Position numbers and translations under genes: made by a program
DNA from: DASXKD01 sp963707905
GTDB taxonomy: Bacteria; Actinomycetota; Actinomycetes; Streptosporangiales; Streptosporangiaceae
Length of the DNA stretch: 64,000 nucleotides
Assembly: GCA_963707905.1 (NCBI GenBank)
Contig: CAVPSA010000021.1
Coordinates: 114,514-178,513 of the forward strand
Reading direction: 5' to 3'
In this document: in pieces, positions 1 to 8,536 of the stretch
How the letters are laid out: every line of letters starts with the position of its first letter
Position numbering within the stretch: the stretch's first letter is position 1
Notes under the pieces: generated by a model
Told to the model about the DNA's origin: nothing
Database searches by the model: none
The model's input: only the letters and a program-made list of their open reading frames with translations

Positions 1-1917
1 AACGTCCCGATCCGTCTCCCCGCGCACGGTGACGACCTCCTCGGTAGGTTCTGGTCGCTGTAGCGGGGTTTCTTACCATACGGCACGGCGTCCTACGGCG
101 CGGCGCCGGGCTTGCCGGAGACCGTTCGGGCCAGCGGGGCCGATGCCGAGGGCTCGGGCGTCAGCAGCTGAAGTGGGCCGGGATTGGGAACCTGGCCGTT
201 AAGCACCAGGAAGGAGCTCAGGCCGTCCTTGGTGTAGTCGATCGGATAGGCGCTGGTGCCACCGCCGACGGTTGTCTCGGGGATCTTCATCGTGGTGAAG
301 CCGCCCTTGGCGTTGCCGATCAGCAGGTAATCCGGCGCGTTGCCGTTCCCGATCCTGCCGCCGACGACGTAGATGTCCGGATTGTTGTCGCCGTTGACAT
401 CGCCAACCGCGAGGGACACCGCGCCTTTCAGCGTGAGGAGAGTCTTCGGTGGGCCGAACGTCCCGTTCGCGAGCTGGAGGCGCTCGGCGAGCTGGTTCCT
501 GGTGAGGGTGATGAGGTCGGGGCGGCTGTCGTGGTTGACATCGACCATGGCGGCGTCCACGGCATTGACCGGCGCGCCGAGGATCGAGGACACATCCTTG
601 AAGCCGTGGCCCTGCTCATTCTCGAAGAGGTGGAGGCCGCCCTCTTCCCCGCAGACCAGCAGGTCCGGCCAGCCGTCGCTGTTGTAGTCGACGGTGTGCG
701 CGCACAGCGACCCGATCTCGAGATCGAGCCCCATGGCCGGGTCATCGACAAAGGAGCCGTGCCCGGTGTTGATGTAGAACCGGTCCATGGAGGGCATGCC
801 GTCCGGGCGAAGCGACTCCGCCCCGTAGAAGATGTCCGGGAAGCCGTCATTGTTCGCGTCCAGGACGGCGCCGTACCGGCCGCGCCCCCACGGGTCGGAC
901 ACGTTCCACTGGTAGGCCTCGTCGACGAACGTGCCGCCAGGCTGCTGAATGTAGAGCGCATTTGATTTCACCGCGGAGCCGCGGTCGGCCCCGACGCTGC
1001 AGAATATGTCTGCCAGGCCATCGTTATTGAAATCAGCGGCATGGCAGTCGTGCCGGTCGGTGATGGACTTGAAATAGCTCACGTCAGCCGGGCTGAACGT
1101 GCCGTTCTTGTTGTTGAGCTACAGGTTGGCCGGATGCCAGTGGCGCGCGACAAATATATCCGGCCAGCCGTCTCCGTTGATATCGGCAACGGCCGCGCTG
1201 AAGGTCCAGTCCACGTCGCCGGCGATGCCCGCTGCCGCTGCCTGGTCGGTGATGGTCACCGGGATCGGGGTCGTCGGCGGGGGTGTCTTCGGCGGCGGGC
1301 TCGGCGCGGGGCCGACGCCGGGGATGGCTGGCACCGGAGGAACGGGCGCGGGCGGCCGGGTGGGCAGCGAGACGGGGCCCGTTGCGCAGCTCGCCTGTTC
1401 GACGAGCTCGTTCGGGCCCTCCCGGCCTACCAGGGTGAGCATCGACCCCGTCGGGCTGGCCGTAAGGCCGATGATCTCGTCGCTGGCCGTCGGGGCGTCG
1501 GCCGAGACCGCCGTCGTCCATGCCGTCCCGTTGAAATGCACCACGAGCGTCTGGTTGAGCTGCGCACTGGCGTTGTAGTAGGTGCCGGCCGCCCACACAT
1601 TGCTTGCGGAGATCGCGGTGACCTTGCGCAGCAGGCGCCGGCGCCGGGAATCGGTGAGTTACTCCACTTGCTGCCGTTCCAGTGCAGCGCCAGTGGCCGC
1701 TCGGCGCTGCCGTCGTTGTAGTAACCCACGGCCCACACATCGCTGGCCGACAGCACATCAACCCCGGTCAGGACCGTCTCGACCTTGCCCGGCGACGGCA
1801 CGCCGCCCGCCCCGCTCACCGAGACCCAGGTGGGCGAGGGCTTGGTCGTGTCGTAGCGCAGCACGAGCGGCTTCAGCCCGGTCGGAGCTCATCCGGTAGC
1901 CGACGGCCCACAATCCG
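1..1917. repeat. Direct repeat copy A (about 1.9 kb)
   Basis: This stretch is nearly identical to 4255-6168, at an offset of 4254 bases at its left end. It covers the short intergenic segment and most of the coding region of the FG-GAP protein. The match stops abruptly after 1917. The left boundary lies at or beyond the window edge, so a second copy of the gene at 3154-4194 may sit just outside. Differences include substitutions plus a 2-base insertion near 1628 and a 1-base insertion near 1881. Confidence 0.93.
93..1917 (-). pseudogene. Truncated, disrupted copy of secreted FG-GAP/propeller protein
   Basis: This is a degenerate duplicate of the intact gene at 4347-6806. The 329 C-terminal residues remain open and carry DxNxDGxxD calcium-loop FG-GAP repeats. 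A TAC-to-TAG change at about 1120-1122 then stops the frame, where the intact copy reads NLYLNNK. Two further insertions (2 bases near 1628, 1 base near 1881) break the upstream part. The region coding for the signal peptide and about 200 N-terminal residues is missing beyond 1917. A full-length product is impossible. An internal start could in principle give a cytoplasmic FG-GAP fragment, but nothing supports that. Confidence 0.9.
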
Positions 1918-2022
1918 CATCCTGCTTGCGTTCATCGTGCACTGGGCCGGCGGCGGAGTACTCAACCTCAGGCTCGGGCACTTCGACCTGAACGTCGGCT
2001 TCACCTAATCCGGTCCGCCGTT

Positions 2023-2054
2023 GCCGCGCCCGTCACACTGGTGACGGGCGCGGC
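2023..2054 (-). terminator. Perfect 14-bp stem-loop after lsr2
   Basis: Arms GCCGCGCCCGTCAC (2023-2036) and GTGACGGGCGCGGC (2041-2054) are perfectly complementary with a 4-base loop, 67 bases downstream of the lsr2 stop. No T-run follows, as is common for actinobacterial intrinsic terminators. Confidence 0.7.
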
Positions 2055-2120
2055 TCAACCAGCGGCTCCCGGCGGCGCACAGTACGAGGCGGCACCTGGC
2101 GCGGCAGGCCAGCTTTGGCG

Positions 2121-2453
2121 TCAGCGCCCGTTATGCGCGGCGCGGTACTGCTCCGCCACGCTGGCCGGGATGCGCCCGCGCGCACTGACCACGATCCCCT
2201 GGCCTTTCGCCCAGGCCCGGACGTCACCAGAGTGCTGCCGGCCGGCCCCGGCACGCTCCGGCAGGCGCGGCTGCGACCGCCCGGCCCGGCGGGCATGCTC
2301 TAGGTAGGGCGCAAGTTGCCTGCGGAACGCATCAGCGTTGCTGGTCCTCAGGTCGATCTCATAATCCGCGCCATCGACGGCGAACCGGACGGTCTCATCG
2401 GCCGGGCCGCCGTCGAGGTCGTCTTCCAGTGCGACGGTTACCTTCTGGGCCAT
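2121..2453 (-). CDS. lsr2: Nucleoid-associated protein Lsr2
   Basis: The 110-residue protein fits Lsr2, the H-NS-like xenogeneic silencer of actinobacteria. It starts MAQKVTVALEDDLDGG, followed by the DETVRFAVDGADYEIDL dimerisation sheet (about residues 19-35). A basic linker follows, then the C-terminal DNA-binding domain with the minor-groove RGR motif in SARGRIPASV (about 90-99). Length and motif order match the family. The ATG at 2453 is the only start that gives the conserved N-terminus. The gene is monocistronic and ends before a strong hairpin. Its position between the two arms of a direct duplication is noteworthy, but it may be one of several chromosomal lsr2 copies. Confidence 0.93.
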   Translation of the reverse strand: MAQKVTVALEDDLDGGPADETVRFAVDGADYEIDLRTSNADAFRRQLAPYLEHARRAGRSQPRLPERAGAGRQHSGDVRAWAKGQGIVVSARGRIPASVAEQYRAAHNGR

Positions 2454-2586
2454 CCCGGCCTCCCGTGCTGCGACAGTGCCTGCACCGTACCCAAGGCCAG
2501 CGTCCGCGGCCCAGCCGCAACGCCGCAGATCAGGCATAAACCTCAGGGAAGGCAAATGCCCCCCGGCCAGACCAGTATCCCAAGGG

Positions 2587-3075
2587 TCAGCCGGCGGCCA
2601 GGTCGCGCTGATACCAGGTGCCTGGCCGGCCGCCGGGCTCGGCCGGGCCGACTGGCACGAACCCGGCTTTGGCCAGCACCTTCTGGGACGCGACGTTGTC
2701 ATGCGTGGTCGCTGCTCGGAGCGTGCGCAGCCCGTACTGCGCGGCCGCCAGCCGGCACAGTTCCCGGACGGCCGCGGTCGCCACGCCGCGGCCCGCGACT
2801 CGCTGCGCGACCCGGTACCCGAGCACGGCCGTGCCGTCCTCAAGATCGAACAGGTTGAACCGGCCGAGCACCGTGCCATCCTCGCTGACGAGCACATGGA
2901 AGACGCAGGTGCCAGCTTCCTGCTCGGCCAGCAGGGCGTTGTGCCGCTCGGTGAACTGGTCGAAGAACTCATCGCCGCGGTCGGAGATGAAGGTGGCGAA
3001 GTAGGCGCGGTTCGCCAGTTCGAAGGCCAGGACCGCCGGGGCGTGGTCGGCACGCAGGCGCTGCAGCTCGGGCAC
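2587..3075 (-). CDS. GNAT family N-acetyltransferase (RimJ/RimL-like)
   Basis: The 162-residue protein has the GNAT fold. The acetyl-CoA pyrophosphate loop is visible as RVAGRGVATAAVREL (about residues 92-106, the R/Q-x-x-G-x-G/A motif A). It is followed by the ATTHDNVASQKVLAKAGF segment (about 122-139) typical of RimJ/RimL-type enzymes that acetylate N-terminal or small-molecule amines. The start is GTG at 3075 with AAGG about eight bases upstream. It stands alone between lsr2 and a secreted protein gene. The substrate cannot be inferred. Confidence 0.85.
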   Translation of the reverse strand: MPELQRLRADHAPAVLAFELANRAYFATFISDRGDEFFDQFTERHNALLAEQEAGTCVFHVLVSEDGTVLGRFNLFDLEDGTAVLGYRVAQRVAGRGVATAAVRELCRLAAAQYGLRTLRAATTHDNVASQKVLAKAGFVPVGPAEPGGRPGTWYQRDLAAG

Positions 3076-3153
3076 CGTCCGACCTTACTCAGCTGGTGCA
3101 CCGCGGACCACCTGGTTTCCCGGCGGCCAACGGTGATGGGCACGGACCTTCGG

Positions 3154-4194
3154 TTAGCTGAAGGGGCGGCCCCACGCCTTGCCCACGCTCAGTGGGTCCG
3201 TGACGGTGATGGCTGGGTCCGCGGCGATGGCCTGGAGGATCTGCTGGTAGTCCGAGTAGCAGTACCGCACCGTGGTGTTCGTCCAGTGCAGGGCCGGGTT
3301 GGACGAGGTGCAGTCCCACCGCATCTTGTCATGGGCGTACTTCGGGTTCTTGCCGGTGACCAGCAGGTAGGCCTGGAGCGAGAACCACTGGCCCGGCTTC
3401 AGCGCCTCGATGTGCTTGATCATCGTCGAGGGCAGCGTATAGCGCCCGTTTTGCACGTGGACGGTGTAGCACGGCTGCGTGGGGTCGTTGCACGGGCCCC
3501 CGACGACCGCGAGAGTGTACTGCCAGTAAGGCGGCGTGCTCGCGTCGGCGAGCTTGGTGAGGCCGTGCTTGGCCTGGTCGTACTGGCGGCCCCAGTCGAA
3601 GCAGGTCGAGGCGTACTGCGATTGCAGTTTCACGACCGCCGGGTTCTTGGTGTACGAGCCTGGATAGGCGATCATCCCGGCCGCGCCGGGCAGCCCGTGG
3701 GCCTTGATCGTGGCCTCGCTCCCGCAGGTTTGCGCCTTCGCCTCTGCCGGGGTGAAGTTCTCGATCTGCTGAAGGGTGGGGTACGTGGCGGTGTGGGACA
3801 CGAACGACCAGCCGTAGGTCTTCGCGAGGCCGGTGGCGTCGGCCCAGGACGCGGTCAGGTCGTCGTTGTAATGCGTGCAGTGCCTCGTGGTGTCATCGGT
3901 CCTGTTCGTGACCAGCGTCCCGGTCCCTGCCATGCCCAGCGACTGGAGGTAGGGCGCCACCGTGGTGTCCAGCCGGGCGATGTTGGTGTCGTCCTCGACG
4001 CAGTTGTCGGCCGCCGAGATCTCCGAGCGCGAGAACAGCAAGGTCACGAACGGCCCAGTCGCGGCCGCATTGCGCGCCGAGGCTGTGCCTGCGCGTGGCG
4101 CCTGCGACGGGCCGCCCGCAGCCGCCCCGGCAGCAGGCACGAGCGCCACTGCGGCAGCCACCATGGTGGCGGTGAGCAGGCCTGTACGCCTCAT
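3154..4194 (-). CDS. Secreted protein, possibly polysaccharide-deacetylase-like fold
   Basis: I chose the ATG at 4194 because it begins a clean signal peptide (MRRTGLLTATMVAAAVAL, cleavage near AGA-AAG); an in-frame ATG at 4281 would add 29 non-signal residues. The mature protein (about 345 aa in total) has several cysteines (DNCVED, RHCTHY, QTCGSE, STCFDW, GGPCND, QPCYTV, RWDCTS, RYCYSD), suggesting disulphides. The stretch FVTLLFSRSE, then ARLDTTVAPYLQSLGMAGTGT and WSFVSHTATYPT resembles the start of a NodB-type (beta/alpha) deacetylase domain, but I cannot assign the metal ligands. I treat the function as unknown. The gene is single; its upstream flank (4255-4281) lies inside the duplicated segment. 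Confidence 0.7.
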   Translation of the reverse strand: MRRTGLLTATMVAAAVALVPAAGAAAGGPSQAPRAGTASARNAAATGPFVTLLFSRSEISAADNCVEDDTNIARLDTTVAPYLQSLGMAGTGTLVTNRTDDTTRHCTHYNDDLTASWADATGLAKTYGWSFVSHTATYPTLQQIENFTPAEAKAQTCGSEATIKAHGLPGAAGMIAYPGSYTKNPAVVKLQSQYASTCFDWGRQYDQAKHGLTKLADASTPPYWQYTLAVVGGPCNDPTQPCYTVHVQNGRYTLPSTMIKHIEALKPGQWFSLQAYLLVTGKNPKYAHDKMRWDCTSSNPALHWTNTTVRYCYSDYQQILQAIAADPAITVTDPLSVGKAWGRPFS

Positions 4195-4254
4195 TCTTGC
4201 GGTACGGGCATGCCCGGCGCGCCCGAGCCAGGTGAGCAGGCGCCGTTGGTACTT

Positions 4255-6168
4255 AACGTCCCGATCCGTCTCCCCGCGCACGGTGACGACCTCCTCGGTA
4301 GGTTCTGGTCACTGTAGCGGGGTTTCTTACCATACGGCACGGCGTCCTACGGCGCGGCGCCGGGCTTGCCGGAGCCCGTTCGGGCCAGCGGGGCCGATGC
4401 CGAGGGCTCGGGCGTCAGCAGCTGAAGTGGGCCGGGATTGGGAACCTGACCGTTAAGCACCAGGAAGGAGCTCAGGCCGTCCTTGGTGTAGTCGATCGGA
4501 TAGGCGCGGGTGCCACCGCCGACGGTTGTCTCGGGGATCTTCATCGTGGTGAAGCCGCCCTTGGCGTCGCCGATCAGCAGGTAATCCGGCGCGTTGCCGT
4601 TCCCGATTCTGCCGCCGACGACGTAGATGTCCGGATTGTTGTCGCCGTTGACATCGCCAACCGCGAGCGACACCGCGCCTTTCAGTGTGAGGAGCGTTTT
4701 CGGTGTGCCGAACGTCCCGTTCGCGAGCTGGAGGCGCTCGGCGAGCTGGTTCCTGGTGAGGGTGATGAGGTCGGGGCGGCTGTCGTGGTTGACATCGACC
4801 ATGGCGGCGTCCACGGCATTGACCGGGGCGCCGAGGATCGAGGACACATCCTTGAAGCCGTGGCCCTGCTCATTCTCGAAGAGGTGGAGGCCGCTCCCTT
4901 CCCCGCAGACCAGCAGGTCCGGCCAGCCGTCGCTGTTGTAGTCGACGGTGTGCGCGCACAGCGACCCGATCTCGAGATCGAGCCCCATGGCCGGGTCGTC
5001 GACAAAGGAGCCGTGCCCGGTGTTGATGTAGAACCGGTCCATGGAGGGCATGCCGTCCGGGCGAAGCGACTCCGCGCCGTAGAAGATGTCCGGGAAGCCG
5101 TCATTGTTCGCGTCCAGGACGTCGCCGTACCGGCCGCGGCCCCACGGGTCAGACACGTTCCACTGATAGGCCTCGTCGACGAACGTGCCGCCAGGCTGCT
5201 GAATGTAGAGCGCATTTGATTTCACCGCGGACCCGCGGTCAGCCCCGACGCTGCAGAATATGTCCGCCAGGCCATCGTTATTGAAATCAGCGACATGGCA
5301 GTCGTGCCGGTCGGTGATGGATTTGAAATAGCTCACGTCAGCCGGGCTGAACGTGCCGTTCTTGTTGTTGAGGTACAGGTTGGCCGGATGCCAGTGGCGC
5401 GCGACAAATATATCCGGCCAGCCGTCTCCGTTGATATCGGCAACGGCCGCGCTGAAGGTCCAGTCCACGTCACCGGCGATGCCCGCTGCCGATGCCTGGT
5501 CGGTGATGGTCACCGGGACCGGGGTCGTCGGCGGTGGTGTGTTCGGCGGCGGGCTCGGCGCGGGGCCGACGCCGGGGATGGCTGGCACCGGAGGAACGGA
5601 CGCGGGCGACCGGGTGGGCAGCGAGACGGGGCCCGTTGCGCAGCTCGCCTGTTCCACGAGCTCGTTCGGGCCCTCCCGGCCTACCAGGGTGAGCATCGAC
5701 CCCGTCGGGCTGGCCGTAAGGCCGATGATCTCGTCGCTGGCCGTCGGGGCGTCGGCCGAGACCGCCGTCGTCCACGCCTTCCCGTTGAAATGCACCACGA
5801 GCGTCTGGTTGAGCTGCGCACTGGCGTTGTAGTAGGTGCCGGCCGCCCACACATTGCTTGCGGAGATCGCGGTGACCTTGCGCAAGGCGCCGGCGCCGGG
5901 AATCGGTGAGTTACTCCACTTGCTGCCGTTCCAGTGCAGCGCCAACGGCCGCTCGGCGCTGCCATCGTTGTAGTAGCCCACGGCCCACACGTTGCTGGCC
6001 GACAGCACGTTGATCCCGGTCAGGACCGTCTCCACCTTGCCCGGCGACGGTACGCCGCCCGCACCGCTCACCGAGACCCAGGTGGGTGAGGGCTTGGTCG
6101 TGTCGTAGCGCAGCACGAGCGGCTTCAGCCCAGCGGAGCTCATCCGGTAGCCGACGGCCCACAATCCG
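4255..6168. repeat. Direct repeat copy B (about 1.9 kb)
   Basis: Partner of 1-1917. The match begins at the first base of the window, so the true left boundary is unknown. It ends where the intact FG-GAP gene continues toward its N-terminus. The near-identity argues for a recent duplication. Confidence 0.93.
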
Positions 6169-6806
6169 GTTGCCTGTGTCCCGCTGACAGCGGTGAGCGT
6201 GTTGTCGGTCGCGGTGGTCCCGTCGTTGGGGCTCGTCACGGTGGTCAGCGCCGCACCGGTGGAGTGCTCGATCAGCGTGCGCCGCGTCCCGTCGGCCGTC
6301 AGCTGGAACCCGACCGCCCACGCGCTTCCGTCCGCCAGGGTGTCGGCACCGGTAAACAGCGCGTCGTGGGCGAAGGACCCGGACGAGACCGTCGACCACT
6401 GCGTTCCGTTCCACTGCAGCGCCAACGGCTGAAACGGCCCGTTCTGTGCGTAGCCGACCGCCCAGCCCGCACCGGGGATCATGGAAACACTGTTCAGGGA
6501 GTTGTTCCCGCTGCCCTGATTCGGCGAAGCGACGACCGACCACGCCGACCCGTCGAACCGTTCGATCAGCGTCCGGTTCGCGGTCCCCTGAGAGGAGACG
6601 CTGCCCACGGCCCAAGTCTGGCCAGCGGACACGTAACTGGCACCGGTAAGCGCGCCGGCCGGGGCCTTCGCCCCGCCTGTGCGGCTGAGCGAACCACACG
6701 TGGCGGTGGCGGCGTGGCTGACACCGGCACCCAGCAGCGCCGACGGCACTACCGCCAGCGCCCCCAATGTGGCAACCAGCCCCATTGCCGATCGACTGCT
6801 CCCCAT
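4347..6806 (-). CDS. Secreted beta-propeller protein with WAVG repeats and FG-GAP/VCBS repeats
   Basis: 819 residues. A signal peptide (about 1-33, ending SHA-ATA) is followed by repeated W-A-V-G blades (WAVGSV, WAVGYA, WAVGFQ, WAVGYR, WAVGYY; about 40-390). A Pro-rich linker (about 395-432) and FG-GAP repeats with calcium-binding DxNxDGxxD loops follow (DINGDGWPD, DFNNDGLAD, DANNDGFPD, DYNSDGWPD, DVNHDSRPD, DVNGDNNPD; about 435-790). It is predicted to be an exported, calcium-stabilised propeller, perhaps a cell-surface adhesion or polysaccharide-binding protein; no catalytic motif is seen. The ATG at 6806 has GGAGG nine bases upstream. The C-terminal two-thirds is duplicated in a broken copy at 93-1917. 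Confidence 0.88.
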   Translation of the reverse strand: MGSSRSAMGLVATLGALAVVPSALLGAGVSHAATATCGSLSRTGGAKAPAGALTGASYVSAGQTWAVGSVSSQGTANRTLIERFDGSAWSVVASPNQGSGNNSLNSVSMIPGAGWAVGYAQNGPFQPLALQWNGTQWSTVSSGSFAHDALFTGADTLADGSAWAVGFQLTADGTRRTLIEHSTGAALTTVTSPNDGTTATDNTLTAVSGTQATGLWAVGYRMSSAGLKPLVLRYDTTKPSPTWVSVSGAGGVPSPGKVETVLTGINVLSASNVWAVGYYNDGSAERPLALHWNGSKWSNSPIPGAGALRKVTAISASNVWAAGTYYNASAQLNQTLVVHFNGKAWTTAVSADAPTASDEIIGLTASPTGSMLTLVGREGPNELVEQASCATGPVSLPTRSPASVPPVPAIPGVGPAPSPPPNTPPPTTPVPVTITDQASAAGIAGDVDWTFSAAVADINGDGWPDIFVARHWHPANLYLNNKNGTFSPADVSYFKSITDRHDCHVADFNNDGLADIFCSVGADRGSAVKSNALYIQQPGGTFVDEAYQWNVSDPWGRGRYGDVLDANNDGFPDIFYGAESLRPDGMPSMDRFYINTGHGSFVDDPAMGLDLEIGSLCAHTVDYNSDGWPDLLVCGEGSGLHLFENEQGHGFKDVSSILGAPVNAVDAAMVDVNHDSRPDLITLTRNQLAERLQLANGTFGTPKTLLTLKGAVSLAVGDVNGDNNPDIYVVGGRIGNGNAPDYLLIGDAKGGFTTMKIPETTVGGGTRAYPIDYTKDGLSSFLVLNGQVPNPGPLQLLTPEPSASAPLARTGSGKPGAAP

Positions 6807-7152
6807 TACCTGCTACCTCCTGACGGATTACCGCCACTCCCGACAGCAGCAAAAGAATTATCTAGCCCTGCCGATCAGATGAACTACAGGGACACGTGAC
6901 GAATGAGCAAAGTCATCCTCATAAATACGACGCCCGGGGCGGGCCTCCGGATGACAGCGGCCAGCACGCATCACAGGCTATATAACCAGGTGGAAATACA
7001 GAGAATTGTGCCGCCCCGAACCGGGGCGGTTCTGGCAGCCGGGCCCAGGTAGCGGCGGAACAGCGCAGTGCCCGGCGTGCCGCCACGAGCCTCCTTGCTC
7101 TGGACATGGGTCTCCGCATAACCGTGGTGAGGGATGTTCGCTGAGTGGCCGG
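6807..7152. other. Intergenic region without a gene
   Basis: This holds the upstream region of the leftward FG-GAP gene, including its GGAGG site at about 6816-6820, and the 3' flank of the leftward AlaRS-like gene. Around 6840-6990 it is richer in A/T than its surroundings. I see no coding signal, RNA gene or clear terminator. Confidence 0.6.
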
Positions 7153-8316
7153 CTACGCGAGCAGTTCGGTCACCAGGTCGGGCGGCAGGCCGTGCGTTTC
7201 GTGCAGGTACGCCAAGTCCGCCTCGGTCAGCGGGCGGCCGGAGCCGAACTGCGCCAGCACCTTGCGCCCGCGAGTCAGCAGGCCCGCGAACCTTCGCTCC
7301 TCGGCCCTCAGCACCTCGCCGGCCGGGCCGCTGTCCGCAGGCTGGCCGAACCGTGCCAGCGTGTGCTCGAGCAGCGACGGTGGCAGGTCACCCAGCGTCC
7401 TTGTGCTGTCGGTGCGCCACAGTACGGTGAGTGCGCGCCGCAGCAGCCGGCGCAGCACGTAGCCCCGGCCGGTGCTTGACGGCCTGACGCCGTCGCCGAT
7501 GATCACGATGCTGGCGCGCAGGTGGTCGGCGAGCAGGCGCATCGATTGCTGGCCGGGCTGCCACAAGCTGGCCAGCGTGCTGGTCCACGGCTGGAAGACA
7601 TCGCAGTCGAACACCGAGGGCTTGCCCTGCAGGACCATCAGCAGCCGCTCCAGGCCCATGCCGGTGTCCACGTTGCGCTGCGGCAGCGGCTCAAGGCTGC
7701 CGTCGGCGTGCCGCCGGTAGCGCATCGAGACGTGGTTCCACAGTTCCATCCAGCGCTCGTCGGTGCCCGGGGTGCCCTGCGGCGGGCCGTCACCGGTCCA
7801 GGCGAAGATCTCCGAATCGGGGCCGCACGGGCCGGCCGGGCCGTTCGACCACCAGTTCTCTTCCGTGGTCAGCTCCACCGGCACACCCAGCTCGGCCCAG
7901 GTGCGCAGCGCCGGGAGATCGGGGCCCACCTGGTCATCACCGCCGAACGCGGTCGCGTGCAGCCGGTCCCTGCCGATGCCCAGGCCGTCGACGAGCAACT
8001 GGCAGCCCCAGCGCAGGCTCTGCGGCCCGTCGTAGCCGCCCAGCGACCAGGAGCCGAGCATCTGGAACACGGTCAGGTGACGGTCGTCGCCGACCTCGCC
8101 GAGATCGGTCGTGCGCACGCAGCGCTGCAGGCTGGCCAGCCGCCTGCCCTGCGGGTGCGGCAGGCCTTCCAGGTAGGGGGTCAGCGGGTGCATCCCCGAG
8201 GTGGTGAACAGCACCGGGTCACCGCGGGGCGGCACCAGGGAGCTGCCCTGGAGCACCTGATGGCCTCGATCTGTGAAGAACTCGAAGAACCTGTTCGTCG
8301 TCTCGGTCACGTTCAT
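7153..8316 (-). CDS. Stand-alone alanyl-tRNA-synthetase-like catalytic protein
   Basis: 387 residues, all matching the first part of AlaRS (normally about 870-900 aa). Class II motifs are visible: GDPVLFTTSGMHPLTPYLEG, RCVRTTDLGEVG, HLTVFQMLGSWSLGGY (motif 2 region), WWSNGPAGPCGPDSEIF, RNVDTGMGLERL (motif 3 region). The helical tRNA-recognition part follows (LLADHLRASIVIIGDGVRPSSTGRGYVLRRLLRRAL). The protein ends just after THGLPPDLVTELLA, where full AlaRS enters its editing region, so the editing and C-Ala domains are absent. It may activate alanine or another amino acid for a carrier or tRNA in a specialised pathway. The start at 8316 (MNVTETTNRFFEFF) fits the AlaRS N-terminus. It is monocistronic. 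Confidence 0.82.
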   Translation of the reverse strand: MNVTETTNRFFEFFTDRGHQVLQGSSLVPPRGDPVLFTTSGMHPLTPYLEGLPHPQGRRLASLQRCVRTTDLGEVGDDRHLTVFQMLGSWSLGGYDGPQSLRWGCQLLVDGLGIGRDRLHATAFGGDDQVGPDLPALRTWAELGVPVELTTEENWWSNGPAGPCGPDSEIFAWTGDGPPQGTPGTDERWMELWNHVSMRYRRHADGSLEPLPQRNVDTGMGLERLLMVLQGKPSVFDCDVFQPWTSTLASLWQPGQQSMRLLADHLRASIVIIGDGVRPSSTGRGYVLRRLLRRALTVLWRTDSTRTLGDLPPSLLEHTLARFGQPADSGPAGEVLRAEERRFAGLLTRGRKVLAQFGSGRPLTEADLAYLHETHGLPPDLVTELLA

Positions 8317-8536
8317 GGCAGGAATCCATTCGTGGGCTTCGGGGACCAAGAAGGGACCGCCGGCATGGCCGCGATGCAGACGCGCAGCACGCACCGGCGA
8401 ACCGTTCCCGGTCGCCAGCGTGTGCAGGAGATTTGGTCAGGCAGCGGCAACCGGCGAGCTGATAGCTCGCGCGGCGCGGGTAAGGCTGACCTTCATGCGT
8501 TCACTGTAGGCGCAGCCGTCCGTGCCGCTCAACGGC

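Noticed and set aside
2476..4317. A 613-codon open frame on the plus strand
   Set aside because: It runs antisense across the GNAT gene and the secreted protein gene, both of which show clear family or signal features; its composition is that of a mirror frame.
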